DNA of 64,000 nt, from assembly GCA_902562135.1 (NCBI GenBank), contig CACESE010000002.1, positions 1 to 64,000 of the forward strand, in the 5' to 3' direction. Positions 43,760-52,598 of this stretch are shown piece after piece. Under the pieces are notes generated by a model. That model did not search any database, was not told the origin of the DNA, and saw only the letters and a program-made list of their open reading frames with translations. Position numbers and translations under genes: made by a program. How positions within the stretch are numbered: position 1 is the stretch's first letter; each line of letters starts with the position of its first letter. Origin of the DNA: an uncultured SAR86 cluster bacterium (lineage in GTDB: Bacteria > Pseudomonadota > Gammaproteobacteria > Magnimaribacterales > AG-339-G14).

Positions 43760-44967
43760 TCTTCGACAGCAGGCAAAGCTTTTATATCTCCAGAAAAGTC
43801 TGTTTTGTCTCTATTAGGTGAATGAAAATATGAAAATAAAAAATACCAAAGCGCGTCAAGATTTAAGAACTTAATTGAATCATTTTCTTTTAAAATTAAT
43901 CTTTCATCCTGTGGTTGTCCTAATATCGCTTGAGATAAAGGTAAAACACCGTCCCAAATTACATCAGGCATTTCACCTTCTGCAATTTCCACTAACAATT
44001 TGCTTAAATCCCCCCTATCAACATCTGGTGAAAAACCTACATTAGAGTAAGAATTATTGTGGATTTGAATACTTTTAGGATGGGGATAATAATTTTCATC
44101 ACCTGATTCTAAATCTCCAGAAACTACTGCAATATGAATAGTGGAATTATTTGAAAAAGAATTGTCAAAAACTTCCACGTTAGAATTTGCCATGATGACA
44201 AGACCGGTTCCGCTTGGAACTTCGCCTACAATATTACCTTCGGGAGCAAAATTTGGAATATTGTTATCAAAAGATCTATTATTAAACACTCTCACAAATT
44301 TTCCACCTTGCTTTGGAAGGTTTGGAAGATCAAAAACAAGAATTCCACCTGTGTTCTGCGTTGCAATATTATCGTAAACATCTGCATAATAAGAATTTTC
44401 TATTTCAATACCCGCGACGTTAAATTTAGCTAGAGTATTTCTAACAATTATTTGCTCTGATTGACCGACATAAATTCCTGCATCGGAAGCGCCGATGGCA
44501 ATACAGCCATCGATTAAAACTCTTTTTGATTCAACTGGATAAATGCCATAAGCACCATTGGTTGAATCTGGCCCATTAGTCCATTCAGTTCTGAGATTAA
44601 TGAATGAGATTTCATCTGAGCCTTTAGATTTTACTGCATCGCCCTTTGCATCTTCTATAGCAAAATCTTTTAAAACTACTCGGTTTGAAGTGACCAGTAA
44701 TCCTTGAGCACTGGAAATTTGATCTTTGAAATTTAAAATAGTTTTTTCGTTCCCTGCGCCAACAATTGATACGTCATCAACATCCAGAGATAAACCATGT
44801 TTTAATTTATAAAATCCTTCTGCAAGCTGAATAATATCTCCAGGTTCAGCTAAGATCAGGGCTTCTTGAATTTCTTCTTGCGAATTCGAAGACGGCTTTA
44901 TAAACCAAGTTTCTGCAATAGAAAAAGTCGAAAATATTAAAGAAAAAACTAACAAAAAGAATTTCAC
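43753..44967 (-). CDS. Secreted parallel beta-helix protein (TIGR03805-like)
   Basis: 404 aa, GTG start, signal peptide about 1-18. A right-handed beta-helix is indicated by repeated rungs with V/I-x-V/I-x-N/D-N patterns. Examples are SVEIVGAGNEKTIL-like opening SIVGAGNEKTIL near 68-79, VLIDGCIAIGASDAGIYVG, IIVRNTLAKFNVAGIEIENS and YADVYDNIATQNTGGILVF. Such folds often bind or cleave polysaccharide; catalytic residues are not evident. It forms an operon with the diheme cytochrome. Confidence 0.82.
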   Translation of the reverse strand: MKFFLLVFSLIFSTFSIAETWFIKPSSNSQEEIQEALILAEPGDIIQLAEGFYKLKHGLSLDVDDVSIVGAGNEKTILNFKDQISSAQGLLVTSNRVVLKDFAIEDAKGDAVKSKGSDEISFINLRTEWTNGPDSTNGAYGIYPVESKRVLIDGCIAIGASDAGIYVGQSEQIIVRNTLAKFNVAGIEIENSYYADVYDNIATQNTGGILVFDLPNLPKQGGKFVRVFNNRSFDNNIPNFAPEGNIVGEVPSGTGLVIMANSNVEVFDNSFSNNSTIHIAVVSGDLESGDENYYPHPKSIQIHNNSYSNVGFSPDVDRGDLSKLLVEIAEGEMPDVIWDGVLPLSQAILGQPQDERLILKENDSIKFLNLDALWYFLFSYFHSPNRDKTDFSGDIKALPAVEEW

Positions 44968-45002
44968 ATGATTATTATCTCATTTTTTAAAGTCGGATAA
45001 AC

Positions 45003-45034
45003 AAAAAAACCCAGCTAAAAAGCTGGGCTTTTTT
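45003..45034 (-). terminator. Intrinsic terminator of metY
   Basis: Stem CCCAGCT (45010-45016) and AGCTGGG (45021-45027) with loop of four. Read on the minus strand it is followed by seven Us. The plus-strand side also has a T-run after one C, so it may stop read-through both ways. Confidence 0.9.
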
Positions 45035-45045
45035 AATTGCATGGT

Positions 45046-46344
45046 TTATCCAGCTTTATCTAAAGCTTGAGAAATATCAGCGATAATGTCGTCAACATGT
45101 TCAATTCCAATAGATAATCTTACATATCCTGGAGTAACACCTGCAGACAGCTGCTCTTCCGGCGACAACTGACTATGAGTAGTAGTTGCTGGATGAATAG
45201 CTAATGATCTTGCATCACCAATATTAGCGACGTGATACAAAAGCTCTAAAGAGTCGATAAATTTACTACCGGCCTCTTTCCCGCCTGGCAATTCAAATCC
45301 GATTAAGGCTCCATAACCACCTGTCATATATTTGTCGGCTTTTTCTCTCAGTACCCCGTCAGTAATTCCTGGATACGTAACTGCTTGAACTCGATTGTCC
45401 TTATCAAGGAATTCTGCAACTGCTTGAGCATTTTTTGCATGTTCTCTCATTCTTAGAGGCAAAGTCTCAAGACCTTGTATAAAAGTGAAAGCACTTTGAG
45501 GACTCATAGCTCCTCCTAGGTCTCTGAGAAGAGTTGTTCTAAGTTTCATAATGTATGCAATAGGACCCATTGGTTTAATAGCTTCATCCCAGACAATACC
45601 GTTGTAACAAGGGTCAGGAGTGTTCATAGCCGGTTGTCTATCTGCTCCAGCTTCTCCCCAATCAAAGTTACCGCCATCAATTATTGCGCCACCAATAGTT
45701 GTTCCATGGCCACCAATGTACTTGGTAGTGGAATATGTAATCACTGCCGCGCCATGATCAAACGGACGACATAAAATTGGAGCCGCTGTGTTATCAACTA
45801 TTAAAGGAATACCATGTTTCCTTCCAATTTCAGCTATTTCTCCAATTGGAAAAACTTCAAGCTTTGGATTTGGAAGAGTTTCTCCAAAATAAGCTCTAGT
45901 TTTTTCATCTGTAGCTTTTTCAAAATTAGCAGGATCAGTAGGATCAACAAATCTAACTTCTATTCCCATTTCTCTCATATTGTTTTTGAACTGATTATAA
46001 GTTCCACCATACAAGTGAGAAGAAGAGACAATATTATCGCCTACCCTAGCAAGGTTTTGAATTGAATAAGCTGATGCAGTCTGACCAGAAGCAACAGCCA
46101 AGCCAGCCGCGCCGCCGTCAAGTGCAGCTAATCTTTCTTCAAGAACTGCTGTCGTTGGATTCATTATACGAGTGTAAATATTTCCAAGTTCAGCTAAAGC
46201 AAATAAGTTTGCTGCGTGTTCTGTACTATTGAATTGATAACTAGTGGTTTGATGAATCGGAACAGCAACAGATCCAGTTGTCTCATCAGACCTCCACCCA
46301 GTGTGTAAAGCTATAGTCTCTACATTTTTTCCTTCGTATGCCAT
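45046..46344 (-). CDS. metY: O-acetylhomoserine sulfhydrylase
   Basis: PLP enzyme making homocysteine (or methionine from methanethiol) from O-acetylhomoserine. 432 aa from ATG 46344 (AYEGKNVETIALHTGW), preceded by GGAGA. IYTRIMNPTTAVLEERLAAL near 56-75, PLP lysine in TYSTTKYIGGHG (Lys208), and the long insertions typical of MetY compared with MetB are visible. Codons look more GC-balanced than neighbours, as in a highly expressed gene. The leader carries a SAM-II-like aptamer and a terminator, so it is predicted to be switched off by S-adenosylmethionine. Confidence 0.95.
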   Translation of the reverse strand: MAYEGKNVETIALHTGWRSDETTGSVAVPIHQTTSYQFNSTEHAANLFALAELGNIYTRIMNPTTAVLEERLAALDGGAAGLAVASGQTASAYSIQNLARVGDNIVSSSHLYGGTYNQFKNNMREMGIEVRFVDPTDPANFEKATDEKTRAYFGETLPNPKLEVFPIGEIAEIGRKHGIPLIVDNTAAPILCRPFDHGAAVITYSTTKYIGGHGTTIGGAIIDGGNFDWGEAGADRQPAMNTPDPCYNGIVWDEAIKPMGPIAYIMKLRTTLLRDLGGAMSPQSAFTFIQGLETLPLRMREHAKNAQAVAEFLDKDNRVQAVTYPGITDGVLREKADKYMTGGYGALIGFELPGGKEAGSKFIDSLELLYHVANIGDARSLAIHPATTTHSQLSPEEQLSAGVTPGYVRLSIGIEHVDDIIADISQALDKAG

Positions 46345-46358
46345 TTTTATTTCTCCAT

Positions 46359-46390
46359 AAAAAAAACCTGCTTGCATTTGCTAAACAGGT
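46359..46390 (-). terminator. Riboswitch-controlled attenuator in the metY leader
   Basis: On the minus strand ACCTGTTTAGC (46390-46380), loop AAAT, and GCAAGCAGGT (46375-46366) form about 10 pairs with one bulged A and one G-T, followed by a run of Us (46366-46359). The left arm contains TGTTTAGC, exactly complementary to GCTAAACA in the upstream aptamer, so terminator and antiterminator exclude each other. Confidence 0.8.
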
Positions 46391-46399
46391 CTCAACGAA

Positions 46400-46455
46400 G
46401 TTCTTGTTTAGCGAATTTTTTATAGCGTTTGCAAGTAGGAATAAATCAACGCTTA
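46400..46455 (-). promoter_or_regulatory. SAM-II-type riboswitch aptamer
   Basis: Minus-strand RNA shows the SAM-II layout: stem AGCGT (46453-46449) and ACGCT (46428-46424) closing a loop that begins TGATTTA and ends TTGCAA. An A-rich linker (ATAAAAAATT) follows, then the conserved GCTAAA (46412-46407). A short pseudoknot is possible between CTTG in the loop and CAAG after GCTAAA. The order and these words match the SAM-II consensus as I remember it; SAM-V shares the core and is the alternative. Position before metY and the following attenuator support the call. Confidence 0.8.
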
Positions 46456-46461
46456 GACGCA

Positions 46462-46491
46462 TATATAAGCAAAATAATTTATAATTATCAA
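46462..46491 (-). promoter_or_regulatory. Probable sigma-70 promoter of metY
   Basis: TTGATA (46491-46486) and TATATA (46467-46462) with an 18-base spacer. Initiation near 46455 would place the first base just before the aptamer stem, as expected for a compact riboswitch leader. Confidence 0.6.
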
Positions 46492-46499
46492 CCCTGATT

Positions 46500-47360
46500 A
46501 TGAAAAATTACGAACACATAAAAACTGAAATCAGATCGAGTAATTTAATTATTTACCTTTCAAGGCCTGAGAAGATGAATGCTTTCACTGAATTGATGAT
46601 GAGAGAACTAATCGATGCCATGAATTTTGCAGAGGAAAAAAACGACATTAGAGCAATAATTTTTACTGGTGAAGGCAAAAAATACTGTGCAGGCGCTGAT
46701 TTATCAACTGGAGAAGATTCATTTAATTGGACTGAAAAAAAGAAAAAACCTTCTGATGTTATAAGAGATGCTGGAGGAGTTTTGACTTTAAGATTGTTCA
46801 AATCAACTAAACCTATCGTGGGTGCTATTAATGGCGACGCCGTTGGTATTGGTGCAACTATGTTGCTTCCAATGGATGTCAGAATTGCAAGTGATAACGC
46901 AAGATTTGGGTTTGTATTTGCAAAAAGAGGCATAGTGCCAGAAGCTGCTTCAAGTTGGTTCTTGCCAAGGTTAGTAGGTATAGATAATGCACTTAAGCTA
47001 TGTTATTCAGCAAATGTTATCGATTCAAAACAAGCAAAAGATATAAACCTAATTTCTGAAGTCACTACCCAAGAGGAATTATTAAATCGAGCTATCGAAA
47101 TATGCAATGAATTTACAAAAGAAACTTCTTCAATATCAATTGCACTCACTAGACAAATGTTGTGGAGAATGATGGGAGCTGATCACCCCATGGAAGCACA
47201 TAAGATTGATTCACGTGCCGTATACGCACTTGGTAAATCTGGCGAAGCAGCTGAGGGAATTAAGTCTTTTTTTGAAAAACGCCCGCCAAATTTTCCCGGA
47301 AAATTAACAGATGACATGCCTGATTTTTATCCTTGGTGGGATGAAAAAATATTTGAATAA
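46500..47360 (+). CDS. Enoyl-CoA hydratase/isomerase (crotonase family)
   Basis: 286 aa crotonase. CoA/oxyanion motifs KYCAGADLS near 60-68 and IVGAINGDAVGIGATMLLPMDVRIA near 102-126. FVFAKRGIVPEAASSWFLPRLVG near 140-162 holds a Glu in the usual catalytic area (IVPEAASSW). A C-terminal extension (PPNFPGKLTDDMPDFYPWW) follows the trimerisation region. It leads an operon with a carboxyltransferase (2-base gap) and an aldehyde dehydrogenase. It is divergent from metY, whose promoter almost touches its start. Confidence 0.88.
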   Translation: MKNYEHIKTEIRSSNLIIYLSRPEKMNAFTELMMRELIDAMNFAEEKNDIRAIIFTGEGKKYCAGADLSTGEDSFNWTEKKKKPSDVIRDAGGVLTLRLFKSTKPIVGAINGDAVGIGATMLLPMDVRIASDNARFGFVFAKRGIVPEAASSWFLPRLVGIDNALKLCYSANVIDSKQAKDINLISEVTTQEELLNRAIEICNEFTKETSSISIALTRQMLWRMMGADHPMEAHKIDSRAVYALGKSGEAAEGIKSFFEKRPPNFPGKLTDDMPDFYPWWDEKIFE

Positions 47361-47362
47361 GA

Positions 47363-48901
47363 ATGTCTTGGAAAAAGGAAGTTAAAGAAATTTCATTAAG
47401 AAAAAAACTAGCCCTCCAACAAGGGGGGAAAGAAGCTATTGAAATTCAGCATGCTAAAGGCAGACTAACTCTTCGAGAAAGAATTGATTTGCTTTTAGAC
47501 AAAAATAGTTTTGAAGAAGTTGGTAAAATTTCTGGAGGAATTGAACATAATGACGATGGTTCAATCGAGTCTTTCACCCCTGCTAATTTTATTTTAGGTT
47601 TTGGAGAAATTAATAAGAGAAAGGTTGTGATTGGAGGCGAAGATTTTACTGTCAAAGGAGGCTCTCCAAATGCCGCAGGAAATAGAAAAAGTGTTTATAC
47701 TGAGGAATTAGCCGTTCAATATAAGTTTCCTTTGGTACGACTTCACGAAGGCGGAGGTGGCTCAGTAGCTGGACCATCTAAAGAAAAAAAAGGATATGGT
47801 GGAGATCCTGTTTTTTCTAAATCAAGATTTAAAGCGGTTGCAACCAGTCTTAAAACCATTCCCGTCATTAGCGCTGCTTTGGGACCAGTCGCTGGTCTTC
47901 CTGCGTCGAGATTTGTTGCGTCACATTTCAGAATTATGACTAAAAAAACTGCTCAAGTACTTGTTGCAGGACCTGCTGTAGTTTCAAGAGCTTTTGGTAA
48001 AGAATTTACCAAAGAAGAATTGGGCGGGTCTGATATTCATAAAATTAATGGCGTTGTAGACAACGTAGCAGATGATGAACAAGACGCTTTTTTACAAATA
48101 AAAAAATTTCTTTCTTTCATGCCTCAAAATATTCACGAAGCTCCTGAAAGAATTTCAAATTCAGACCCAATAGATAGAGTTGACGAAAAATTAGAGTCCA
48201 TAGTTCCCAAAGATAGGAGAAAAACTTACGAGATGAGGGAAATTATTAAATCGATTTCAGATGATAACGATTTCTTTGAAATGACTAATTATTATGGTCG
48301 AGGAATTATCACTGGTTTCGCAAGATTAAATGGTTTTTCCGTTGGAATTTTTGCAAATGACAGTAATTTTTATGCAGGATCTATGACTGCAGATAATGCA
48401 AAAAAAACATCAAGATTTATTAAACTATGCGATCAATTTAACATCCCAATAATATCCTTGGTTGATGAACCCGGCTTTTTAATCGGACCAGAAGCTGAAA
48501 AAGACGCAACAATATTACATGGAACTGAAGCGGTTCTTGCTGCGGTGGATTCATCAGTGCCGTGGTGTTCTGTGTTAATAAGAAAGTCCTTCGGAGTGGG
48601 TTCAGCTGCGCATTTTGGACCTGAAAGTTATGTTTTAGCCTGGCCTTCATCTGAAGCAGGCCCCCTTCCATTAGAAGGTGGAATAGCCATAGCTTTTGGT
48701 AAAGAAATAGCTCAAGCTGAAGACCCCGAGTCTAAAAGAAAAGAAATTGAAGAAAAATTGTCAAAATCTCAAAGTCCTTTTCCGAGAGCTGAAGCATTTT
48801 CAGTTCATGAAATTATTGACCCGAAAGAGACAAGAAAGTATCTTTGTTCTTGGATAGATAAAGTCCAAACCAGTTTATTAACAAAAATTCATAATCCTTA
48901 G
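47363..48901 (+). CDS. Acyl-CoA carboxylase carboxyltransferase (beta) subunit
   Basis: Biotin-dependent carboxyltransferase of the propionyl/methylcrotonyl-CoA carboxylase family, 512 aa in two crotonase-like halves. N-terminal HAKGRLTLRERIDLLLD near 30-46, LHEGGGGSVAGPSKEKKGYGGD near 134-155 (split motif), and the C-terminal DEPGFLIGPEAEKDATILHGTE region with RKSFGVGSAAHFGPE. It transfers CO2 from carboxybiotin to an acyl-CoA. No biotin carboxylase/BCCP alpha subunit is encoded in the window, so the partner must be elsewhere. The substrate cannot be assigned. Confidence 0.9.
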   Translation: MSWKKEVKEISLRKKLALQQGGKEAIEIQHAKGRLTLRERIDLLLDKNSFEEVGKISGGIEHNDDGSIESFTPANFILGFGEINKRKVVIGGEDFTVKGGSPNAAGNRKSVYTEELAVQYKFPLVRLHEGGGGSVAGPSKEKKGYGGDPVFSKSRFKAVATSLKTIPVISAALGPVAGLPASRFVASHFRIMTKKTAQVLVAGPAVVSRAFGKEFTKEELGGSDIHKINGVVDNVADDEQDAFLQIKKFLSFMPQNIHEAPERISNSDPIDRVDEKLESIVPKDRRKTYEMREIIKSISDDNDFFEMTNYYGRGIITGFARLNGFSVGIFANDSNFYAGSMTADNAKKTSRFIKLCDQFNIPIISLVDEPGFLIGPEAEKDATILHGTEAVLAAVDSSVPWCSVLIRKSFGVGSAAHFGPESYVLAWPSSEAGPLPLEGGIAIAFGKEIAQAEDPESKRKEIEEKLSKSQSPFPRAEAFSVHEIIDPKETRKYLCSWIDKVQTSLLTKIHNP

Positions 48902-48909
48902 AGGTAAAA

Positions 48910-50349
48910 ATGAAAAACTACGAAAAATTTTACATAAATGGTGAATGGGTTGACCCTATTGATGGGTTAAACCTTCTTGATGTAATAAATCCAACAACAG
49001 AAGAATCTATTGGCAAAATTGCAATGGGTTCTGCAAAGGATGTTGATGCTGCAGTAAAAGCTGCTCAAGAGGCATTTATCACGTTCAGTCAAACTTCTAC
49101 TGAAGAGAGATTAAAACTGTTAGAAAAGATTTGTTCCATTTACATGGAAAGATCAGATGAAATAGCTGATGCCATCTCAAAAGAGATGGGAGCACCAATC
49201 AATCTTTCGAAAAACGCTCAAGCTGCTTCGGGTTTAGGTCACCTTGCCACCGCAACAGCAACGTTAAAAAATTATAATTTTGAAGAAATGTCAGGTTCTA
49301 CTCTAATTCGAAAAGAGCCTATTGGAGTAGTAGGTATGATTACGCCTTGGAATTGGCCTATGAACCAAATCACTTGTAAAGTTGGTCCTGCTCTAGCAGC
49401 GGGTTGTACAATGGTTTTAAAGCCCACAGAAATAGCTCCAATGAATGCAATGCTTTTGGCAGAAATTCTGCACGATGCTGGTGTGCCTAAAGGAGTTTTC
49501 AACTTAGTTAATGGAGATGGTCCTACTGTAGGCGAGGCTATGTCTGCTCATCCAGGAATAGATATGATGTCTTTCACTGGCTCTACTAGAGCTGGAATTG
49601 CCGTAGCGAAAGGCTCTGCTGATACGGTAAAAAGAGTTCACCAAGAATTGGGAGGAAAATCAGCAAACATTATATTAGACGATGCTGATTTTTATGAAGC
49701 AGTTAAACGAGGAACAAAACATATGTTCAACAATACGGGTCAATCATGTAACGCACCTTCAAGAATGTTAGTTCCAGAGTCAAGACAAGACGAAGCAAAA
49801 CAAGCTGCTAAAGAAGTTGCTGAAAAAACAGTAGTTGGAGATCCTTCTTCAGAATCTACTACTATGGGTCCTGTGGTCAGTGACTTACAATACAATAAAA
49901 TTCAGGGTTTAATCGAAAAAGGCATTGAAGAAGGTGCTGAATTGGTTGTCGGAGGCCCAGGAAAACCTGATGACCTTAATCAAGGTTATTTTGTTAAGCC
50001 TACTGTTTTTGCCAATGTGTCTAATGACATGACTATTGCAAGAGAAGAAATATTTGGACCAGTACTCTGTATTCTTCCCTACAAAGACGAAAATGACGCT
50101 GTGAGGATTGCTAATGATACCCTTTATGGGCTTTCTGGTTATGTTTCGTCAGCTGATCCAGATCATGCCTTAGATGTAGCGAGAAAGATTAGAAGCGGTA
50201 ATGTTCATATTAATAATGCCCCTACTGGTATTAATGACCCTTTTGGGGGATTCAAACAATCAGGTAACGGTAGAGAATGGGGTATTTTTGGTTTTGAAGA
50301 ATTTTTAGAAATCAAAGCCGTCATGGGATACGCTCAAGCAAAAAAATAG
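48910..50349 (+). CDS. Aldehyde dehydrogenase (NAD(P)+)
   Basis: ALDH superfamily, 479 aa, preceded by GAGG. ITPWNWPMNQITCKVGPALAAG near 144-165, Glu246 in HQELGGKSAN, catalytic Cys280 in NNTGQSCNAPSRM, and EEIFGPVLCILPY near 378-390. Oxidises an aldehyde to the acid, possibly a product of the crotonase/carboxylase route of the same operon. Closest general type is the betaine/general aldehyde dehydrogenase group; substrate unknown. Confidence 0.93.
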   Translation: MKNYEKFYINGEWVDPIDGLNLLDVINPTTEESIGKIAMGSAKDVDAAVKAAQEAFITFSQTSTEERLKLLEKICSIYMERSDEIADAISKEMGAPINLSKNAQAASGLGHLATATATLKNYNFEEMSGSTLIRKEPIGVVGMITPWNWPMNQITCKVGPALAAGCTMVLKPTEIAPMNAMLLAEILHDAGVPKGVFNLVNGDGPTVGEAMSAHPGIDMMSFTGSTRAGIAVAKGSADTVKRVHQELGGKSANIILDDADFYEAVKRGTKHMFNNTGQSCNAPSRMLVPESRQDEAKQAAKEVAEKTVVGDPSSESTTMGPVVSDLQYNKIQGLIEKGIEEGAELVVGGPGKPDDLNQGYFVKPTVFANVSNDMTIAREEIFGPVLCILPYKDENDAVRIANDTLYGLSGYVSSADPDHALDVARKIRSGNVHINNAPTGINDPFGGFKQSGNGREWGIFGFEEFLEIKAVMGYAQAKK

Positions 50350-50356
50350 TTTCTAA

Positions 50357-51175
50357 ATGAGCCAAAGCAATAAAGTTTCTACGCTTTGGCTCAAAGGAAA
50401 ACTAAGAAACATTGATCATGTTTGCTTGGCCTCAATGGTCGCAAACGGTTTAGATGTCACTCTTTACCACTATGAGTCTGTATCAAACGTTCCCTCTGGG
50501 ATTAATTTAGCTGATGGAACTGAAATTTTAGATGTTAGTTTACTCGACAGACTCAAATGTATTAGAAAAAAAGAATTAAACCCTCACGTACCAATTGCAC
50601 AATTTAGCGATTTTTTCAGGATTTTTCTTCAAAAAAAAAGTAAAGGAATGTGGCTAGATACAGATGTATTTATATTTAGACCTTTTTCTTACGATACAGA
50701 TCAATTTTATTATTGTCATGAGGGAAAAGGCAGAATTGGATATCCAGTTATTTATCTTCCTAATGACCACCCAATTATTGAAGAGTATGAAAATTTGCTC
50801 AAACAAGATACTTTAATGCCAAACTGGCTTGGGTTCAAAAGAGGAAAACTTCGACCTTTCATATGGAATTTACTTTCTCTTGATTATTCTCCATCTGATT
50901 TAGGAATTACTATTTATGGCAATGATGGCTTTTCAAGACTCACAAAAAGACATAACTGTTTTCATGAAGCAAAGAGCAAAGATTTATTTTTTCATTGGAC
51001 TGGAAAAGAAACTGATAAATTATTTAAAAAAGAAAATTTTAATTTCTTTTTAAATGATTCAAAATACTTAGGAATTCACATCCACAGAAAACATTGGGAA
51101 AAATATCCAATTGTTCCTGATAGTTTTTGGGATTGGGCGTTGTCAAAATATGGGGATGAAATTGATTGTAATTGA
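50357..51175 (+). CDS. Glycosyltransferase with DXD motif (capsule/GT32-like)
   Basis: 272 aa GT-A fold transferase. VPIAQFSDFFRIFLQKKSKG near 76-95 and the metal-binding GMWLDTDVFIFRPF near 95-108 (DTD) match the Gly_transf_sug/alpha-1,4-glycosyltransferase group. The C-terminus HIHRKHWEKYP is typical. It begins 7 bases after the aldehyde dehydrogenase and overlaps the Wzi gene by about 20 bases, so it probably builds surface polysaccharide. Donor sugar unknown. Confidence 0.82.
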   Translation: MSQSNKVSTLWLKGKLRNIDHVCLASMVANGLDVTLYHYESVSNVPSGINLADGTEILDVSLLDRLKCIRKKELNPHVPIAQFSDFFRIFLQKKSKGMWLDTDVFIFRPFSYDTDQFYYCHEGKGRIGYPVIYLPNDHPIIEEYENLLKQDTLMPNWLGFKRGKLRPFIWNLLSLDYSPSDLGITIYGNDGFSRLTKRHNCFHEAKSKDLFFHWTGKETDKLFKKENFNFFLNDSKYLGIHIHRKHWEKYPIVPDSFWDWALSKYGDEIDCN

Positions 51176-52577
51176 TAAAAGATTATCTTTAATTTTTATA
51201 TTTTTTTTTGGATTACTATCACAAAACTTATTTTCTAAGACACTGCTTGAACCGAAAGATGAGTTCTTTATTAAAAAACTTGAATATCAATCCTTTAAAA
51301 AAAATATTTTAATTGACACCACAACTTTTCCTATTTGGACACCTCCAATCGAGGATTCAAATGAATCTTTAATACAAATCATTGAAAATGAATTTATATT
51401 TAGTAATTCTTTATCTGGATATTTTTCATCTGAACTTAACCCTCTAAGAGGAATATCGGATAATTTCAGAGACAGACGATCAATCTCTTTTAGTAAAGAA
51501 ATAGTATTTGATGACGCTTACATTCCTGAATTCAACGCAAATATAAGTCTCACTAAAAATTTTTCTCCCCTTCTAGATAAAAAGATATCTTTGGATGGTT
51601 CTTATTTTTCTGTTGTTTGGCCAAACTACGTACTCGGTATTGGATACATGGAGAGATGGTGGGGTCCAGCTCACGACAATAGTCTAGTTCTCTCTAATTA
51701 TGCTTATTCCCAGCCAGGTATATTCTTTGATTCTAAATCGGGTATAAGATTTGACAATTTTCTTTCTTTTTTAGGAGATATAAATTTCTCTATTTTTTTA
51801 AATAGACTTGAAAATAAAAGAGGGATAAAAAATTCAAATTTAATTGGCACTAGAGTTACTTTTCAACCTAATAAAAACTTAACTTTCGGTCTCTCAAGAG
51901 CGACTATGTTTGGTGGGGAAAATAGACCTGACAGCTTTGAAGATTTTTTTAATAATTTATTTCGTCTAACTAGAAGCGAAAATGGTCAAGACATATCTAA
52001 TGAAATTGGTGGATATGATATGAAATACAATTTTAGTTTCAATGACATACTCGCCTCTTTTTATTTTCAATTAATTGGTGAAGACGAAATTAGGTTTACT
52101 CCGTCAAAAAAAATAATAACTTTAGGTAATGAATTTATTTATTTTGAAAACGGATTACTCAGATCTTTTGGGCTTGAATATTCCAATACTATTGGTGAAT
52201 ACGGAGATCTATACAACGTAATTTACGAGCATTCCTCATATACTTCTGGATACAGGTACAAAAATCTGCCATTAGGTGCTTTCATTGACAATGATTCCAT
52301 TTATCTGAAATTTTCAAGTTATTTTGAATTAACTGAAGATTTTTCTATGAATTTATCATTATTCAAAGGAGATTTTAATGAAGACAAAGTTGGTGATAAA
52401 AATATATGGGGAACGAATAATAAAAAATTTGAAGGTTTGGATTTAAAAACCAAATATAAAATTAATAAAAATTTAGTTCTAGAAAATATTATTTTAGTTT
52501 CAACAGAAGAAATTAATTTTAGTTCGTTAATATTAGATAAAACAACATTTAGTCTTAAATTAACTTACAATTTTTAA
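51156..52577 (+). CDS. wzi: Capsule assembly Wzi-family outer-membrane protein
   Basis: Predicted outer-membrane beta-barrel lectin that holds capsule at the surface. Signal peptide about 1-26 (RLSLIFIFFFGLLSQNLFSK). GYMERWWGPAHDNSLVLSN near 158-176 is the Wzi hallmark, and many amphipathic strands follow, ending in SLKLTYNF with terminal Phe, the BAM recognition form. About 473 aa. Start chosen at ATG 51156; 51150 is also possible. No Wza/Wzb/Wzc export genes are in the window. Confidence 0.83.
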   Translation: MKLIVIDKRLSLIFIFFFGLLSQNLFSKTLLEPKDEFFIKKLEYQSFKKNILIDTTTFPIWTPPIEDSNESLIQIIENEFIFSNSLSGYFSSELNPLRGISDNFRDRRSISFSKEIVFDDAYIPEFNANISLTKNFSPLLDKKISLDGSYFSVVWPNYVLGIGYMERWWGPAHDNSLVLSNYAYSQPGIFFDSKSGIRFDNFLSFLGDINFSIFLNRLENKRGIKNSNLIGTRVTFQPNKNLTFGLSRATMFGGENRPDSFEDFFNNLFRLTRSENGQDISNEIGGYDMKYNFSFNDILASFYFQLIGEDEIRFTPSKKIITLGNEFIYFENGLLRSFGLEYSNTIGEYGDLYNVIYEHSSYTSGYRYKNLPLGAFIDNDSIYLKFSSYFELTEDFSMNLSLFKGDFNEDKVGDKNIWGTNNKKFEGLDLKTKYKINKNLVLENIILVSTEEINFSSLILDKTTFSLKLTYNF

Positions 52578-52598
52578 CATTTATAAACATATTTTTAT

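Noticed and set aside
46553..46933. 126-codon frame antisense to the crotonase
   Set aside because: Shadow of a conserved crotonase; composition is that of a reversed coding strand.
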